Notes: generated from the sequence alone by a model not told the origin. Counted from the first letter of the stretch, positions 13,956-24,123 are shown. The stretch is 25,000 nucleotides of DNA from Anaeromyces robustus (GCA_002104895.1 MCFG01000158.1:1-25000), one strand, 5' to 3'. Numbers and translations are program-made.

Positions 13956-14764
13956 CTATAAGACAAAATTATTAAATGATTGAATATAATTGATTTATAT
14001 TATTTTATATCATTAAAATAATATTAAAAAAATAAAATTTATTATAATACTAATGTAAAAAAAAACTAATTGAAAGTAATATATTTTAGAAAAAAAAAAA
14101 AAAACAAATTAATATTACATTAATTTTTATTTTTTATTAAAAAAATGTATAATTGTTATAATGTATATAGTTTTATCATGAAAAAAAATAAAACCGCAAT
14201 ACTTCTAAATGAAAAAAATTAATATTATTACTATATTTATATAAAGATAATAAAAGAATAATATAATAATATTTATTATTTAATATTAATATGTATTATA
14301 AAAATGAATAATATAAGCTTCAATATAATATATATATATATTAAAAAAGTTTAAATTAAACGGTTAATTTCATTCTACATAAACAACTTTAAGTTATGAA
14401 AAAAAAATTAAAAAAAAAAACAATATTCTAACATTATATTATATATATATATATAAATTAATAATGTATAAATATTATTATTATAATAAACCAATATATA
14501 ATATATAAAAAACGTTTAACACCAAATTAATACATATTTCTTTTTATTTTTTTATTTTTTATTTTTTATTTTTTTATTTAATTTTATTTTTTTTAATATT
14601 TAAAATATATTTTTTTTACAAAATTGTATTTAAATTAAATTAAAGTTAATTAATAGATACTACATTTAATCTATTATGGTATATTTAAAAGAAAATAATA
14701 ATTTAAATAATATATTACTTATTATTGTGTGATAGATATATTATTTAATAATTCAGTTTTATAT

Positions 14765-15403
14765 TTATTGAATTTGAATAGAATGTTTTGGTTCTGGTTT
14801 TGGAGTTTCTTCTTTTTTATTAATGGTTACTTCTAAAACACCATTATCCATTTTAGCTTGAATATTTTCAAGATTAGCATTTTCAGGAAGTGTAAATGAT
14901 CTTGAAAATTTACCATAACTACATTCTATTTTTGAATATTTTTTATTATTTTCTTTCTTAACTTCTTTTTTAGTTTCTTCATTTTTATTAGTTTCTTCTT
15001 TTAAAGCTTCTTTATTAGCATTGGCATCTTCATTAGAATTGTCATTAATAGTTTCTCTTTCACCTGAAATTGTTAAAATACGATCATCATCTGAAAGTTC
15101 CATTTTAACTTGATCCTTATTCATACCTGGTAAATCTGCATGAATATAATAATTCTTTTCATCTTCACTTAAATTAATCTTTGGACTGAAATCTACAGAT
15201 TTGAAAACATCACTATTAAAAACCTTAGAAATTTGTTTTTCTAAAGATTTCATTGGATAACTATAGTAATAAGGATACACTGATGGGAAAGAAATCAAAG
15301 GATAATTAAAGAATTCATTTTCTAAATCATCGAATAATGAATTCCTTGATACTAAATGATTATTTCTAATAGTTAATGGATTTTCGCGAATGAATAAAGA
15401 CAT
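14765..15403 (-). CDS. hspG: Small heat shock protein, hspG family copy 3 (212 aa, mosaic)
   Basis: Hsp20-type chaperone with the same domain order as copy 1 and an intact G-V-L signature and terminal IQI. The N-terminal half carries the variants shared only with copy 5 (YYYSYPMKS at 46-54 and Val at 61, SKVFNSD), and its upstream flank is nearly identical to that of copy 5. The insert region, however, is identical to that of copies 2 and 6 (INDNSNEDANANKEALKEE, 212-residue form). The gene therefore looks like a patchwork made by gene conversion between inverted neighbours. The start is fixed by the conserved N-terminus and the A-rich leader. It is divergently paired with copy 4 over 997 bp. 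Confidence 0.95.
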   Translation of the reverse strand: MSLFIRENPLTIRNNHLVSRNSLFDDLENEFFNYPLISFPSVYPYYYSYPMKSLEKQISKVFNSDVFKSVDFSPKINLSEDEKNYYIHADLPGMNKDQVKMELSDDDRILTISGERETINDNSNEDANANKEALKEETNKNEETKKEVKKENNKKYSKIECSYGKFSRSFTLPENANLENIQAKMDNGVLEVTINKKEETPKPEPKHSIQIQ

Positions 15404-15497
15404 TTTTATTTATATTAATTGATTTGTTATAATTTATTAATTTATTTATTTGTTTGTTTGTTTGTTTTTGTTTGTTTGTTTTTTTGTTACTAAATTT

Positions 15498-15508
15498 TTA
15501 AGCGTTTA
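15498..15508 (-). promoter_or_regulatory. Conserved core promoter motif TAAACGCTTAA of copy 3
   Basis: Minus-strand motif about 95 bp upstream of the ATG, downstream of the TATA-rich stretch and upstream of the CAAAC-repeat leader. Confidence 0.6.
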
Positions 15509-15980
15509 TTTACTAAATATTTATTATTTATTATATAATAAAATTGATAATGAAGAAAATTATTTTTTAAATGAAATAAATCATTATTTATACTTTTTTT
15601 TTAAATCAAAATTCAATGAATATATTTAATCATGATACATATCTACATATCTATTATATAAATATTATGTAGTAGAATATATATCATAGAGTATATCAAT
15701 AATATTAAATTTATTAATAAAATATAAATTTATTTATTAAACTAAAAAGCAATAAAAAAAAAATTCTAGTAAAATTTTGTTTTATTGATTTTATTGATTT
15801 TTAAATAACTTTTTCCAAAAAAGAATTTCTTTTTACATTAATTTTAATAGAAATTATGGAAAATCTTTTTTAAATATAAATATTAATATATATTAAAATT
15901 TGTTTTTATCAACCAATTAAATATTCCATTTTTTCTATTTATAATTACAATACATTAATACATATTTAATATAGAAATGT

Positions 15981-15995
15981 AGAAATTTGTAGAAA
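15981..15995. promoter_or_regulatory. Heat-shock-element-like site, pair 2
   Basis: AGAAATTTGTAGAAA, identical to the site in pair 1 and flanked by the same ATAGAAATGT sequence. Confidence 0.5.
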
Positions 15996-16304
15996 TTATT
16001 AATTATAAATTATAATAAAATGAATAATTATATTCAATTTATTTATTATCATAATATTTTCTTATTTTTCTTTTTATTTTATTAATAATATTATTTTACC
16101 TTTATTATTCTTTTACAATTTTTCTTCATTTTTTCCTATTTTACACATATGCATTTTTAATTTTTATAATTATAATCTATAAAACTTATTTATAATACTT
16201 TTTGTTTCATTCAAAAAAAATATAAATAAGACTGATTTCGCTTAAAAAAACAATTTTCTTCATTATCAATTTTATTATATAATAAATAATAAATATTTAA
16301 TAAA

Positions 16305-16315
16305 TAAACGCTTAA
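16305..16315 (+). promoter_or_regulatory. Conserved core promoter motif TAAACGCTTAA of copy 4
   Basis: Plus-strand motif about 85 bp upstream of the ATG of copy 4; the context mirrors that of copy 3. Confidence 0.6.
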
Positions 16316-16400
16316 AGCTTTAATAACAAAAAAACAAAAAAACAAACAAGCAAAAAAAATAAATTAATAAATTATAACAAAACAATTAATATAAATAAAA

Positions 16401-17021
16401 ATGTCTTTATTCATTCGCGAAAATCCATTAACTATTAGAAATAATCATTTAGTATCAAGGAATTCATTATTCGATGATTTAGAAAATGAATTCTTTAATT
16501 ATCCTTTGATTTCTTTCCCATCTGTATATCCTTATTACTATAGTCATCCAATGGAATCTTTAGAAAAACAAATTTCTAAGGCTTTTAATAGTGATGTTTT
16601 CAAATCTGTAGATTTCAGTCCAAAGATTAATTTAAGTGAAGATGAAAAGAATTTTTATATTCATGCTGATTTACCAGGTATGAATAAGGATCAAGTTAAA
16701 ATGGAATTATCTGATGATGATCGTATTTTAACTATTTCAGGTGAAAGAGAAACTATTATTGATAATTCTAATGAAGATGCCAATGCTAATAAAGAAGCTT
16801 CAAAAGAAGAAACTAAGAAAGAACCTAAGAAAGAAAATAATAAAAAATATTCAAAAATAGAATGTAGTTATGGTAAATTTTCAAGATCATTTACAATTCC
16901 TGAAAATGCTAATCTTGAAAATATTCAAGCTAAAATGGATAATGGTGTTTTAGAAGTAACTATTAATAAAAAAGAAGAAACTCCAAAACCAGAACCAAAA
17001 CATTCTATTCAAATTCAATAA
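16401..17021 (+). CDS. hspG: Small heat shock protein, hspG family copy 4 (206 aa, shortest insert)
   Basis: Same Hsp20 architecture but the shortest charged insert of the seven. It reads KEASKEETKKEPKKENNKK, eleven residues fewer than the 217-residue forms, an in-frame loss of EETKKE-type repeat units. Two core-domain substitutions are unique here: Phe at 85 (DEKNFYIHAD, Tyr elsewhere) and Ile at about 166 (SFTIPEN, Leu elsewhere). A Pro also falls inside the insert. The frame is open and the G-V-L signature and terminal IQI are intact, so it is probably functional. Several silent changes also set it apart, making it the most diverged copy in coding sequence. It converges on copy 5 across spacer B. 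Confidence 0.95.
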   Translation: MSLFIRENPLTIRNNHLVSRNSLFDDLENEFFNYPLISFPSVYPYYYSHPMESLEKQISKAFNSDVFKSVDFSPKINLSEDEKNFYIHADLPGMNKDQVKMELSDDDRILTISGERETIIDNSNEDANANKEASKEETKKEPKKENNKKYSKIECSYGKFSRSFTIPENANLENIQAKMDNGVLEVTINKKEETPKPEPKHSIQIQ

Positions 17022-17577
17022 ATATAAAATTGAATTATTAAATAATATATCTATCATACATTAATAAGTAATATATTATTTAAATTATTATTTTCTTTTA
17101 AATATACCATAATAGATTAAATGTAGTATCTATTAATTAACTATTAATTTAATTTAAATACAATTTTGTAAATAAAATTTATTGTAAATATAAAAAAATA
17201 AAATAAAATATAATAAAAGTAAAAAAAATTAAAAATAAAAAAAAATAAAAAAATGAAAAATATATATATTAATTGAGTGTTAAATGTTTTAAATTTTTTT
17301 ATATATTATATATTGATTTATTATAATTATAATGTTAAATTATATTTATATATTATTCATTTTTATATATAATACTAGAATATTAATATTTTTTTTCTTT
17401 CAATTATTTAATAATTTTATTTTTATAGAATTATTATTATAACTATTATAATTATATAATTGTTATTACAACTATTACAATTGATATATTTAAAAAAATG
17501 TAAATTCTATTAATTATAATAAATATTTATAATAGATAATAATAAGGAATAAAAATGTATTAAATTATAACAAAGTA

Positions 17578-17669
17578 AATCGTTATGAATAATTATAATG
17601 ATAATTTAATAATGTTGGGTGGTAATATTATTAAATTTTAGAGAAAAAAATTAATATTTTTCAACGAGT
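17578..17669 (+). ncRNA. Conserved nested hairpin block, spacer B
   Basis: The inner stem 17603-17613 / 17627-17637 and the G-rich loop 17614-17626 (GTTGGGTGGTAAT) are identical to spacer A. The outer AATCGTT pairs with AACGA (17663-17667) over five bases only. Function unknown. Confidence 0.35.
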
Positions 17670-17775
17670 TAAAGGTTTGAAAAAATAATTTTTAAAATTT
17701 AATAATATGTAATAAACTTATCATATAATTTATATATTATAATTAATTAATTAATAAATAAAATAAATAAATAAA

Positions 17776-17920
<145 letters not shown>

Positions 17921-18721
17921 TCTATAAAACAAAATTATTAAAGAATTGAATATAATTGATTTATATTATTTTTTATACTATTAAAATTATATTAAAAAAA
18001 TAAAATAAATTATAATACTAATGTCAAAAAATTAATTGAAAGTAATATATTTTAGGAAAAAAAAAAAAAAACTAAATTAATATTACATTAGTTTTTATTT
18101 TTTATTAAAAAAAAATGTATAATTGTTATAATGTATATAGTTTTATCTTGAAAAAAAAAAATACTTCTAAATGAAACAAATAATATTATTACTATATTTA
18201 TATAAAGATAATGAAAGAATATTATAATAATATATTTATTATTTTTATTAATATGTATTATAAAAATGAATAATAATATATGCTTCAATATAATATATAT
18301 ATAAATTAAGCAGTAAATTTCATTCTAAACAAATAACTTTAAGATATGAAAAAGAAAAAAAATTTTAAAAAAAAAAACAATATTCTAACATTATATTATA
18401 TATATATATATAAATTAACAATGTATAAATATTATTATTATAATAAACCAATATATAATATATAAAAAACGTTTAACACCAAATTAATACATATTTCTTT
18501 TTATTTTTTTATTTTTTATTTTTTATTTTTTTATTTAATTTTATTTTTTTTAATATTTAAAATATATTTTTTTTACAAAATTGTATTTAAATTAAATTAA
18601 AGTTAATTAATAGATACTACATTTAATCTATTATGGTATATTTAAAAGAAAATAATAATTTAAATAATATATTACTTATTATTGTGTGATAGATATATTA
18701 TTTAATAATTCAGTTTTATAT

Positions 18722-19375
18722 TTATTGAATTTGAATAGAATGTTTTGGTTCTGGTTTTGGAGTTTCTTCTTTTTTATTAATAGTTACTTCTAAAACACCA
18801 TTATCCATTTTAGCTTGAATATTTTCAAGATTAGCATTTTCAGGAAGTGTAAATGATCTTGAAAATTTACCATAACTACATTCTATTTTTGAATATTTTT
18901 TATTATTTTCTTTCTTAACTTCTTTTTTAGTTTCTTCATTTTTATTAATTTCTTCTTTCTTAGTTTCTTCCTTTGAAGCTTCTTTATTAGCATTGGCATC
19001 TTTATTAGAATTATCAATAATAGTTTCTCTTTCACCTGAAATTGTTAAAATACGATCATCATCTGAAAGTTCCATTTTAACTTGATCCTTATTCATACCT
19101 GGTAAATCTGCATGAATATAATAATTCTTTTCATCTTCACTTAAATTAATCTTTGGACTGAAATCTACAGATTTGAAAACATCACTATTAAAAACCTTAG
19201 AAATTTGTTTTTCTAAAGATTTCATTGGATAACTATAGTAATAAGGATACACTGATGGGAAAGAAATCAAAGGATAATTAAAGAATTCATTTTCTAAATC
19301 ATCGAATAATGAATTCCTTGATACTAAATGATTATTTCTAATAGTTAATGGATTTTCGCGAATGAATAAAGACAT
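18722..19375 (-). CDS. hspG: Small heat shock protein, hspG family copy 5 (217 aa)
   Basis: Hsp20/alpha-crystallin chaperone with the 217-residue insert form. Variants: SYPMKS and KVF in the N-terminal arm (shared with copy 3), Lys at 125 (NSNKDANAN), EEINKNEETKKEVKKE in the insert. The core domain, G-V-L signature and IQI tail are conserved. The upstream and downstream flanks are almost the same as those of copy 3 (for example GATAGATATATTATTTAAT with TTATTGTGTGATAG in the 3' flank), so the copies 3-4 and 5-6 units derive from a recent duplication. Divergently paired with copy 6 over 994 bp. Confidence 0.95.
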   Translation of the reverse strand: MSLFIRENPLTIRNNHLVSRNSLFDDLENEFFNYPLISFPSVYPYYYSYPMKSLEKQISKVFNSDVFKSVDFSPKINLSEDEKNYYIHADLPGMNKDQVKMELSDDDRILTISGERETIIDNSNKDANANKEASKEETKKEEINKNEETKKEVKKENNKKYSKIECSYGKFSRSFTLPENANLENIQAKMDNGVLEVTINKKEETPKPEPKHSIQIQ

Positions 19376-19469
19376 TTTTATTTATATTAATTGATTTGTT
19401 ATAATTTATTAATTTATTTATTTGTTTGTTTGTTTGTTTTTGTTTGTTTGTTTTTTTGTTACTAAATTT

Positions 19470-19480
19470 TTAAGCGTTTA
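19470..19480 (-). promoter_or_regulatory. Conserved core promoter motif TAAACGCTTAA of copy 5
   Basis: Minus-strand motif about 95 bp upstream of the ATG, in the same context as the other copies. Confidence 0.6.
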
Positions 19481-19952
19481 TTTACTAAATATTTATTATT
19501 TATTATATAATAAAATTGATAATGAAGAAAATTATTTTTTAAATGAAATAAATCATTATTTATACTTTTTTTTTAAATCAAAATTCAATGAATATATTTA
19601 ATCATGATACATATCTACATATCTATTATATAAATATTATGTAGTAGAATATATATCATAGAGTATATCAATAATATTAAATTTATTAATAAAATATAAA
19701 TTTATTTATTAAACTAAAAAGCAATAAAAAAAAAATTCTAGTAAAATTTTGTTTTATTGATTTTATTGATTTTTAAATAACTTTTTCCAAAAAAGAATTT
19801 CTTTTTACATTAATTTTAATAGAAATTATGGAAAATCTTTTTTAAATATAAATATTAATATATATTAAAATTTGTTTTTATCAACCAATTAAATATTCCA
19901 TTTTTTCTATTTATAATTACAATACATTAATACATATTTAATATAGAAATGT

Positions 19953-19967
19953 AGAAATTTGTAGAAA
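19953..19967. promoter_or_regulatory. Heat-shock-element-like site, pair 3
   Basis: AGAAATTTGTAGAAA, unchanged from pairs 1 and 2; imperfect three-unit HSE (TTG in place of TTC). Confidence 0.5.
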
Positions 19968-20270
19968 TTATTAATTATAAATTATAATAAAATGAATAAT
20001 TATATTCAATTTATTTACTATCATAATATTTTCTTATTTTTCTTTTTATTTTATTAATAATATTATTTTACCTTTATTATTCTTTTACAATTTTTCTTCA
20101 TTTTTTCCTATTTTTCACATATATATTTTTAATTTTTATAATTATAATCTATAAAATTTATAATACTTTTTGTTTCATTCAAAAAAATATAAATATGACT
20201 GATTTCGCTTAAAAAATAATTTTTCTTCATTATCAATTTTTTATATAATAAATAATAAATATTTAATAAA

Positions 20271-20281
20271 TAAACGCTTAA
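20271..20281 (+). promoter_or_regulatory. Conserved core promoter motif TAAACGCTTAA of copy 6
   Basis: Plus-strand motif about 88 bp upstream of the ATG. The following bases read AGCATTAACAAC, slightly different from AGCTTTAATAAC in copies 2 and 4. Confidence 0.6.
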
Positions 20282-20369
20282 AGCATTAACAACAAAAAAA
20301 CAAACAAAAAAAACAAACAAACAAAAAAATAAATTAATAAATTATAACAAAACAATTAATATAAATAAA

Positions 20370-21008
20370 ATGTCTTTATTCATTCGCGAAAATCCATTAA
20401 CTGTTAGAAATAATCATTTAGTATCAAGGAATTCATTATTTGATGATTTAGAAAATGAATTCTTTAATTATCCTTTGATTTCTTTCCCATCAGTATATCC
20501 TTATTACTATAATCATCCAATGGAATCTTTAGAAAAACAAATTTCTAAAGCCTTTAATAGTGATGTTTTCAAATCTGTAGATTTCAGTCCAAAGATTAAT
20601 TTAAGTGAAGATGAAAAGAATTATTATATTCATGCAGATTTACCAGGTATGAATAAGGATCAAGTTAAAATGGAACTTTCAGATGATGATCGTATTTTAA
20701 CAATTTCAGGTGAAAGAGAAACTATTAATGACAATTCTAATGAAGATGCCAATGCTAATAAAGAAGCTTTAAAAGAAGAAACTAATAAAAATGAAGAAAC
20801 TAAAAAAGAAGTTAAGAAAGAAAATAATAAAAAATATTCAAAAATAGAATGTAGTTATGGTAAATTTTCAAGATCATTTACACTTCCTGAAAATGCTAAT
20901 CTTGAAAATATTCAAGCTAAAATGGATAATGGTGTTTTAGAAGTAACAATTAATAAAAAAGAAGAAACTCCAAAACCAGAACCAAAACATTCTATTCAAA
21001 TTCAATAA
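20370..21008 (+). CDS. hspG: Small heat shock protein, hspG family copy 6 (212 aa)
   Basis: Same Hsp20 plan as the other copies. It is essentially the same protein as copy 2, including YYYNHP, IND and the KEALKEETNKNEETKKEVKKE insert. It differs only by Val at 12 (PLTVRNN, Ile elsewhere) and the usual Thr in GVLEVTINK. The 3' flank is of the copy 3/5 type and the 5' flank of the pair 2/3 type, unlike copy 2, so coding identity does not follow flank ancestry. AATAAA overlaps the stop. The stop lies in a short stem formed by AATTCAAT and ATTGAATT. It converges on copy 7 across spacer C. Confidence 0.95.
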   Translation: MSLFIRENPLTVRNNHLVSRNSLFDDLENEFFNYPLISFPSVYPYYYNHPMESLEKQISKAFNSDVFKSVDFSPKINLSEDEKNYYIHADLPGMNKDQVKMELSDDDRILTISGERETINDNSNEDANANKEALKEETNKNEETKKEVKKENNKKYSKIECSYGKFSRSFTLPENANLENIQAKMDNGVLEVTINKKEETPKPEPKHSIQIQ

Positions 21009-21820
21009 ATATAAAATTGAATTATTAAATAATATATCTATCACACAATAATAAGTAATATATTATTTAAATTATTATTTTCTTTTAAATATACCATATT
21101 AGATTAATGTAGTATCTATTAATTAACTATTAATTTAATTTAAATACAATTTTGTAAATAAAATATATTGTAAATATTAAAAAAAGTAAAAATTTAAATA
21201 AAATAAAAATAAAAAAATAAAAAAAAATAAAAAAAAAAAAATAAAATGAAATATATATATGTGTATTAATTTGGTGTTAAATGCTTTAATTTCTTTTATT
21301 ATATGTTATATATTGGTTTATTATAATAATGATATCATATTATATTTATAATTATTAATTTTTATATATAATGTTAGAATAATAATATTTTTTTTCCTTT
21401 TTATATCTTAAAGTTATTTATATAGAATAAAATATTATCGCTTAATATAAATTTTTTTATTCATTTTATATAATATATATTATTAAAAAATAGTAATATA
21501 TAAATTATTGTACTATACTTATACTTTTTTTCAGGATAAAACTATATACATTATAATAATTATAATAATAATTACGATGCTTTTTTTTTTCAGGATAAAA
21601 TAATATGTATTATAACAATTATATGTTTTTTTTTTCTTATTGATAATAGTAATAATAATAAAACTAATGTAATATTAATTTAGTTTTTTTTTTTTTTTCT
21701 AAAATATATTACTATCAATTTTTTTTTATTAGTATAATTAATTTTATTTTTTTAATATTATTTTAATGATATAAAAAATAATATAAATCAATTATATTCA
21801 ATTATTTAATAATTTTGTCT

Positions 21821-21860
21821 TATAGAATTATTATTCTTATTATTATTGTTTTTGTTTTTG

Positions 21861-21955
<95 letters not shown>

Positions 21956-21995
21956 TATAGAATTATTATTCTTATTATTATTGTTTCTGTTTTTG

Positions 21996-22090
<95 letters not shown>

Positions 22091-22130
22091 TATAGAATTA
22101 TTATTCTTATTATTATTGTTTTTGTTTTTG

Positions 22131-22222
<92 letters not shown>

Positions 22223-22331
22223 TATAGAATTATTATTCTTATTATTATTGTTTTTGTTTTTGTTTTTATTATTATTATTATTATTATTATTTATAGAATT
22301 ATTATTCTTATTATTATTGTTTTTGTTTTTG

Positions 22332-22401
<70 letters not shown>

Positions 22402-22412
22402 TTCATTTATAA
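21821..22412. repeat. Higher-order repeat: five units of a CAAAAA/AAT composite
   Basis: Units begin with TATAGAATTATTATTCTTAT, then TATTATTGTTTTTGTTTTTG and a TTA run of varying length. Starts are at 21821, 21956, 22091, 22223 and 22292, so periods are 135, 135, 132 and 69 bp. The second unit has a TTTCTG variant. Units 1-4 expanded as whole blocks, with unit 4 having a much shorter TTA run. Frames through it encode only Leu/Phe- or Ile-rich homopolymers and are not genes. Confidence 0.95.
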
Positions 22413-22495
22413 TAATATATAAATTATATGATTCAAGTTTATTACAAATATTAAAGTTAAATTATAAAAATTATTTTTTCGAACTTTGTTTAAGA

Positions 22496-22588
22496 AATCA
22501 TTGAAAAATATTAATTTATTTTCTCTGAAATTTAATAATATTACCACCCAACATTATTAAATTATCATTATAATTATTCTTAACGATT
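22496..22588 (-). ncRNA. Conserved nested hairpin block, spacer C (opposite strand)
   Basis: Inverted copy of the block in spacers A and B. The inner stem 22529-22539 / 22553-22563 is perfect and the loop (22540-22552) reads GTTGGGTGGTAAT on the minus strand. The outer pair is AACGATT (22582-22588) with AATCATT (22496-22502). On the minus strand this is AATCGTT with AATGATT, so the one change relative to A gives a G-U pair and keeps the outer stem. Confidence 0.35.
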
Positions 22589-23469
22589 CACTTTGTTATA
22601 ATTTAATATATTTTTATTCCTTATTATTATCTATTAAAAATATTTGTTATAATTAAAATAACATTAAAAAATAATTATGATAATGTAAAAAAAATTAATT
22701 GAAGGAAATATATGTATATTTAAAAAAAAAAAAAAAAAAACAAAAAAAATATTAATGTAATAGTTATAATGTATATAGTTTTATCTTTGAAAAAAAAAAA
22801 AAAAAAAAAAGCATAATACTTCTAAATGAGACAATTTTTTATTATAATGTATAGAGTTTTTATATTCAAAGAAAAGAGAAAAAATAATACTTCTAAATTG
22901 AACAATTACTAAAATATTATTATTTTTATTATAATTATTATATTTATATAAAGAATGTAAAAAAAGAATATAATTTATTATTTATTTTTAATAATAAGTA
23001 TTATAAAACTGAATACATACTTTAATATACATATATTATAAAAAAATTAATATTAAGCTATAAAATTTCATTCTATATAAGTAACTTTAAAATATAACAA
23101 GAAAAAAATATTAATATTTTAGTATTTCATATAAAAATTAATAATATTATAATTATAATAAATTAATATATATTATATAAAAAAAAATTAAAACATTTAA
23201 CACTAAATTAAAACAGATATGTATATTTTTCATTTTATTTTTTTTTTATTTTTTTATTTTTATTTTATTTAGATTTTTATTTTTTTTTAATATTTACAAT
23301 ATATTTTATTTACAAAATTGTATTTAAATTAAATTAATAGTTAATTAATTAATAGATACTACATTTAATCTATTATGGTATATTTAAAAGAAAATAATAA
23401 TTTAAGTAATATATTACTTATTAATATATGATAGATATATTATTTAATAGTAATTCAATTCATATATAT

Positions 23470-24123
23470 TTATTGAATTTGAATAGAATGTTTTGGTTCT
23501 GGTTTTGGAGTTTCTTCTTTTTTATTAATAGTTACTTCTAAAACACCATTATCCATTTTAGCTTGAATATTTTCAAGATTAGCATTTTCAGGAAGTGTAA
23601 ATGATCTTGAAAATTTACCATAACTACATTCTATTTTTGAATATTTTTTATTATTTTCTTTCTTAACTTCTTTTTTAGTTTCTTCTTTTTTATTAATTTC
23701 TTCTTTCTTAGTTTCTTCCTTTGAAGCTTCTTTATTAGCATTGGCATCTTTATTAGAATTATCAATAATAGTTTCTCTTTCACCTGAAATTGTTAAAATA
23801 CGATCATCATCTGAAAGTTCCATTTTAACTTGATCCTTATTCATACCTGGTAAATCTGCATGAATATAATAATTCTTTTCATCTTCACTTAAATTAATCT
23901 TTGGACTGAAATCTACAGATTTGAAAACATCACTATTAAAAACCTTAGAAATTTGTTTTTCTAAAGATTCCATTGGATGGCTATAATAATAAGGATATAC
24001 CGATGGGAAAGAAATCAAAGGATAATTAAAGAATTCATTTTCTAAATCATCGAATAATGAATTCCTTGATACTAAATGATTATTTCTAATAGTTAATGGA
24101 TTTTCGCGAATGAATAAAGACAT
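23470..24123 (-). CDS. hspG: Small heat shock protein, hspG family copy 7 (217 aa, mosaic)
   Basis: Intact Hsp20 chaperone with the 217-residue insert form and terminal IQI. The first about 55 codons (YYYSHPMES) and the upstream flank match copy 1. From Val at 61 (SKVFNSD) through the insert (NSNKDANANKEASKEETKKEEINK) it matches copy 5, with one extra change, KKEETKKE for KNEETKKE. The 3' flank again resembles copy 1 (TTAATATATGATAG). This is a copy-1-type locus with a copy-5-type internal tract. Its upstream region is cut by the window end; by analogy with pair 1 a plus-strand partner should start near 25178. Confidence 0.95.
   Translation of the reverse strand: MSLFIRENPLTIRNNHLVSRNSLFDDLENEFFNYPLISFPSVYPYYYSHPMESLEKQISKVFNSDVFKSVDFSPKINLSEDEKNYYIHADLPGMNKDQVKMELSDDDRILTISGERETIIDNSNKDANANKEASKEETKKEEINKKEETKKEVKKENNKKYSKIECSYGKFSRSFTLPENANLENIQAKMDNGVLEVTINKKEETPKPEPKHSIQIQ

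Larger units (their letters stand above)
12625..14764. other. Convergent spacer A between hspG copies 2 and 3
   Basis: 2140 bp between two 3' ends. No protein frame was seen. Its left part (about 12625-13340) and right part (about 14100-14764) are diverged inverted copies. Both contain, read from the gene outwards, AATCTATTATGGTATATTT (on its appropriate strand), a T/A homopolymer zone, a GTGTTAAA block, a TTCATTCTA/AAAGTTA block, and a CATTTAGAAGTATT block near the middle. The last of these is duplicated in tandem at about 13210-13340. The centre holds the conserved hairpin block (13632-13724) and an AAT microsatellite (about 13830-13955). Confidence 0.75.
15404..16400. promoter_or_regulatory. 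Divergent promoter region of hspG pair 2
   Basis: Same arrangement as pair 1: mirrored proximal promoters of roughly 180 bp at each end and a non-mirrored centre in the same orientation. The centre lacks a short A/T segment present in pairs 1 and 4 (the second TAATTTATAATTA near 11475). Pairs 2 and 3 are nearly identical to each other across the whole region, marking a recent duplication. Confidence 0.75.
19376..20369. promoter_or_regulatory. Divergent promoter region of hspG pair 3
   Basis: Almost identical to the pair 2 region (15404-16400), with a handful of base changes and small indels seen near the right end, where one ACTTATTTATAA segment is shortened. It contains the mirrored proximal promoters and the central HSE-like site. 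Confidence 0.75.
21009..23469. other. Convergent spacer C between hspG copies 6 and 7 (inverted core)
   Basis: 2461 bp, the longest convergent spacer. Its interior reads as the reverse complement of spacer A: the left half (about 21640-21835) matches A near 13940-14110 inverted, and the right half (about 22480-23080) matches A near 13080-13740 inverted. It contains a compound microsatellite (21821-22412) and the hairpin block on the opposite strand. The outermost about 300 bp at each side are the usual hspG 3' flanks. No protein frame is credible. Confidence 0.75.

Noticed and set aside
12625-14764. Convergent spacers as transposons or MITEs
   Set aside because: The inverted ends are simply the hspG 3' flanks; no transposase remnant and no clear target-site duplication was seen, and all copies are bound to hspG genes.
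18088-18288. Minus-strand frame of 66 codons in spacer B
   Set aside because: Composition is generic A/T-rich (Ile, Phe, Asn, Lys), and no recognisable motif or conserved frame was seen in the matching stretch of spacer A.
20129-20320. Minus-strand frame within the pair 3 promoter, and a similar plus-strand one at 24145-24354
   Set aside because: They run through the leader and core promoter of hspG copies antisense to the gene; shared residues reflect the duplicated promoter, not a protein.
21815-22504. Two plus-strand frames (poly-Ile and poly-Leu) in spacer C, each over 180 codons
   Set aside because: Both arise from the composite TTA microsatellite; the same DNA open in two frames with homopolymer products is not evidence of a gene.
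22541-22560. ACCACCCAACATT as a dictyostelid upstream element (DUSE) for a class I small RNA
   Set aside because: As I recall the motif, it needs CCCA followed by C/T-A-A; here CCCA is followed by ACA, and no class I RNA-type stem or conserved 11-nt motif was found downstream.
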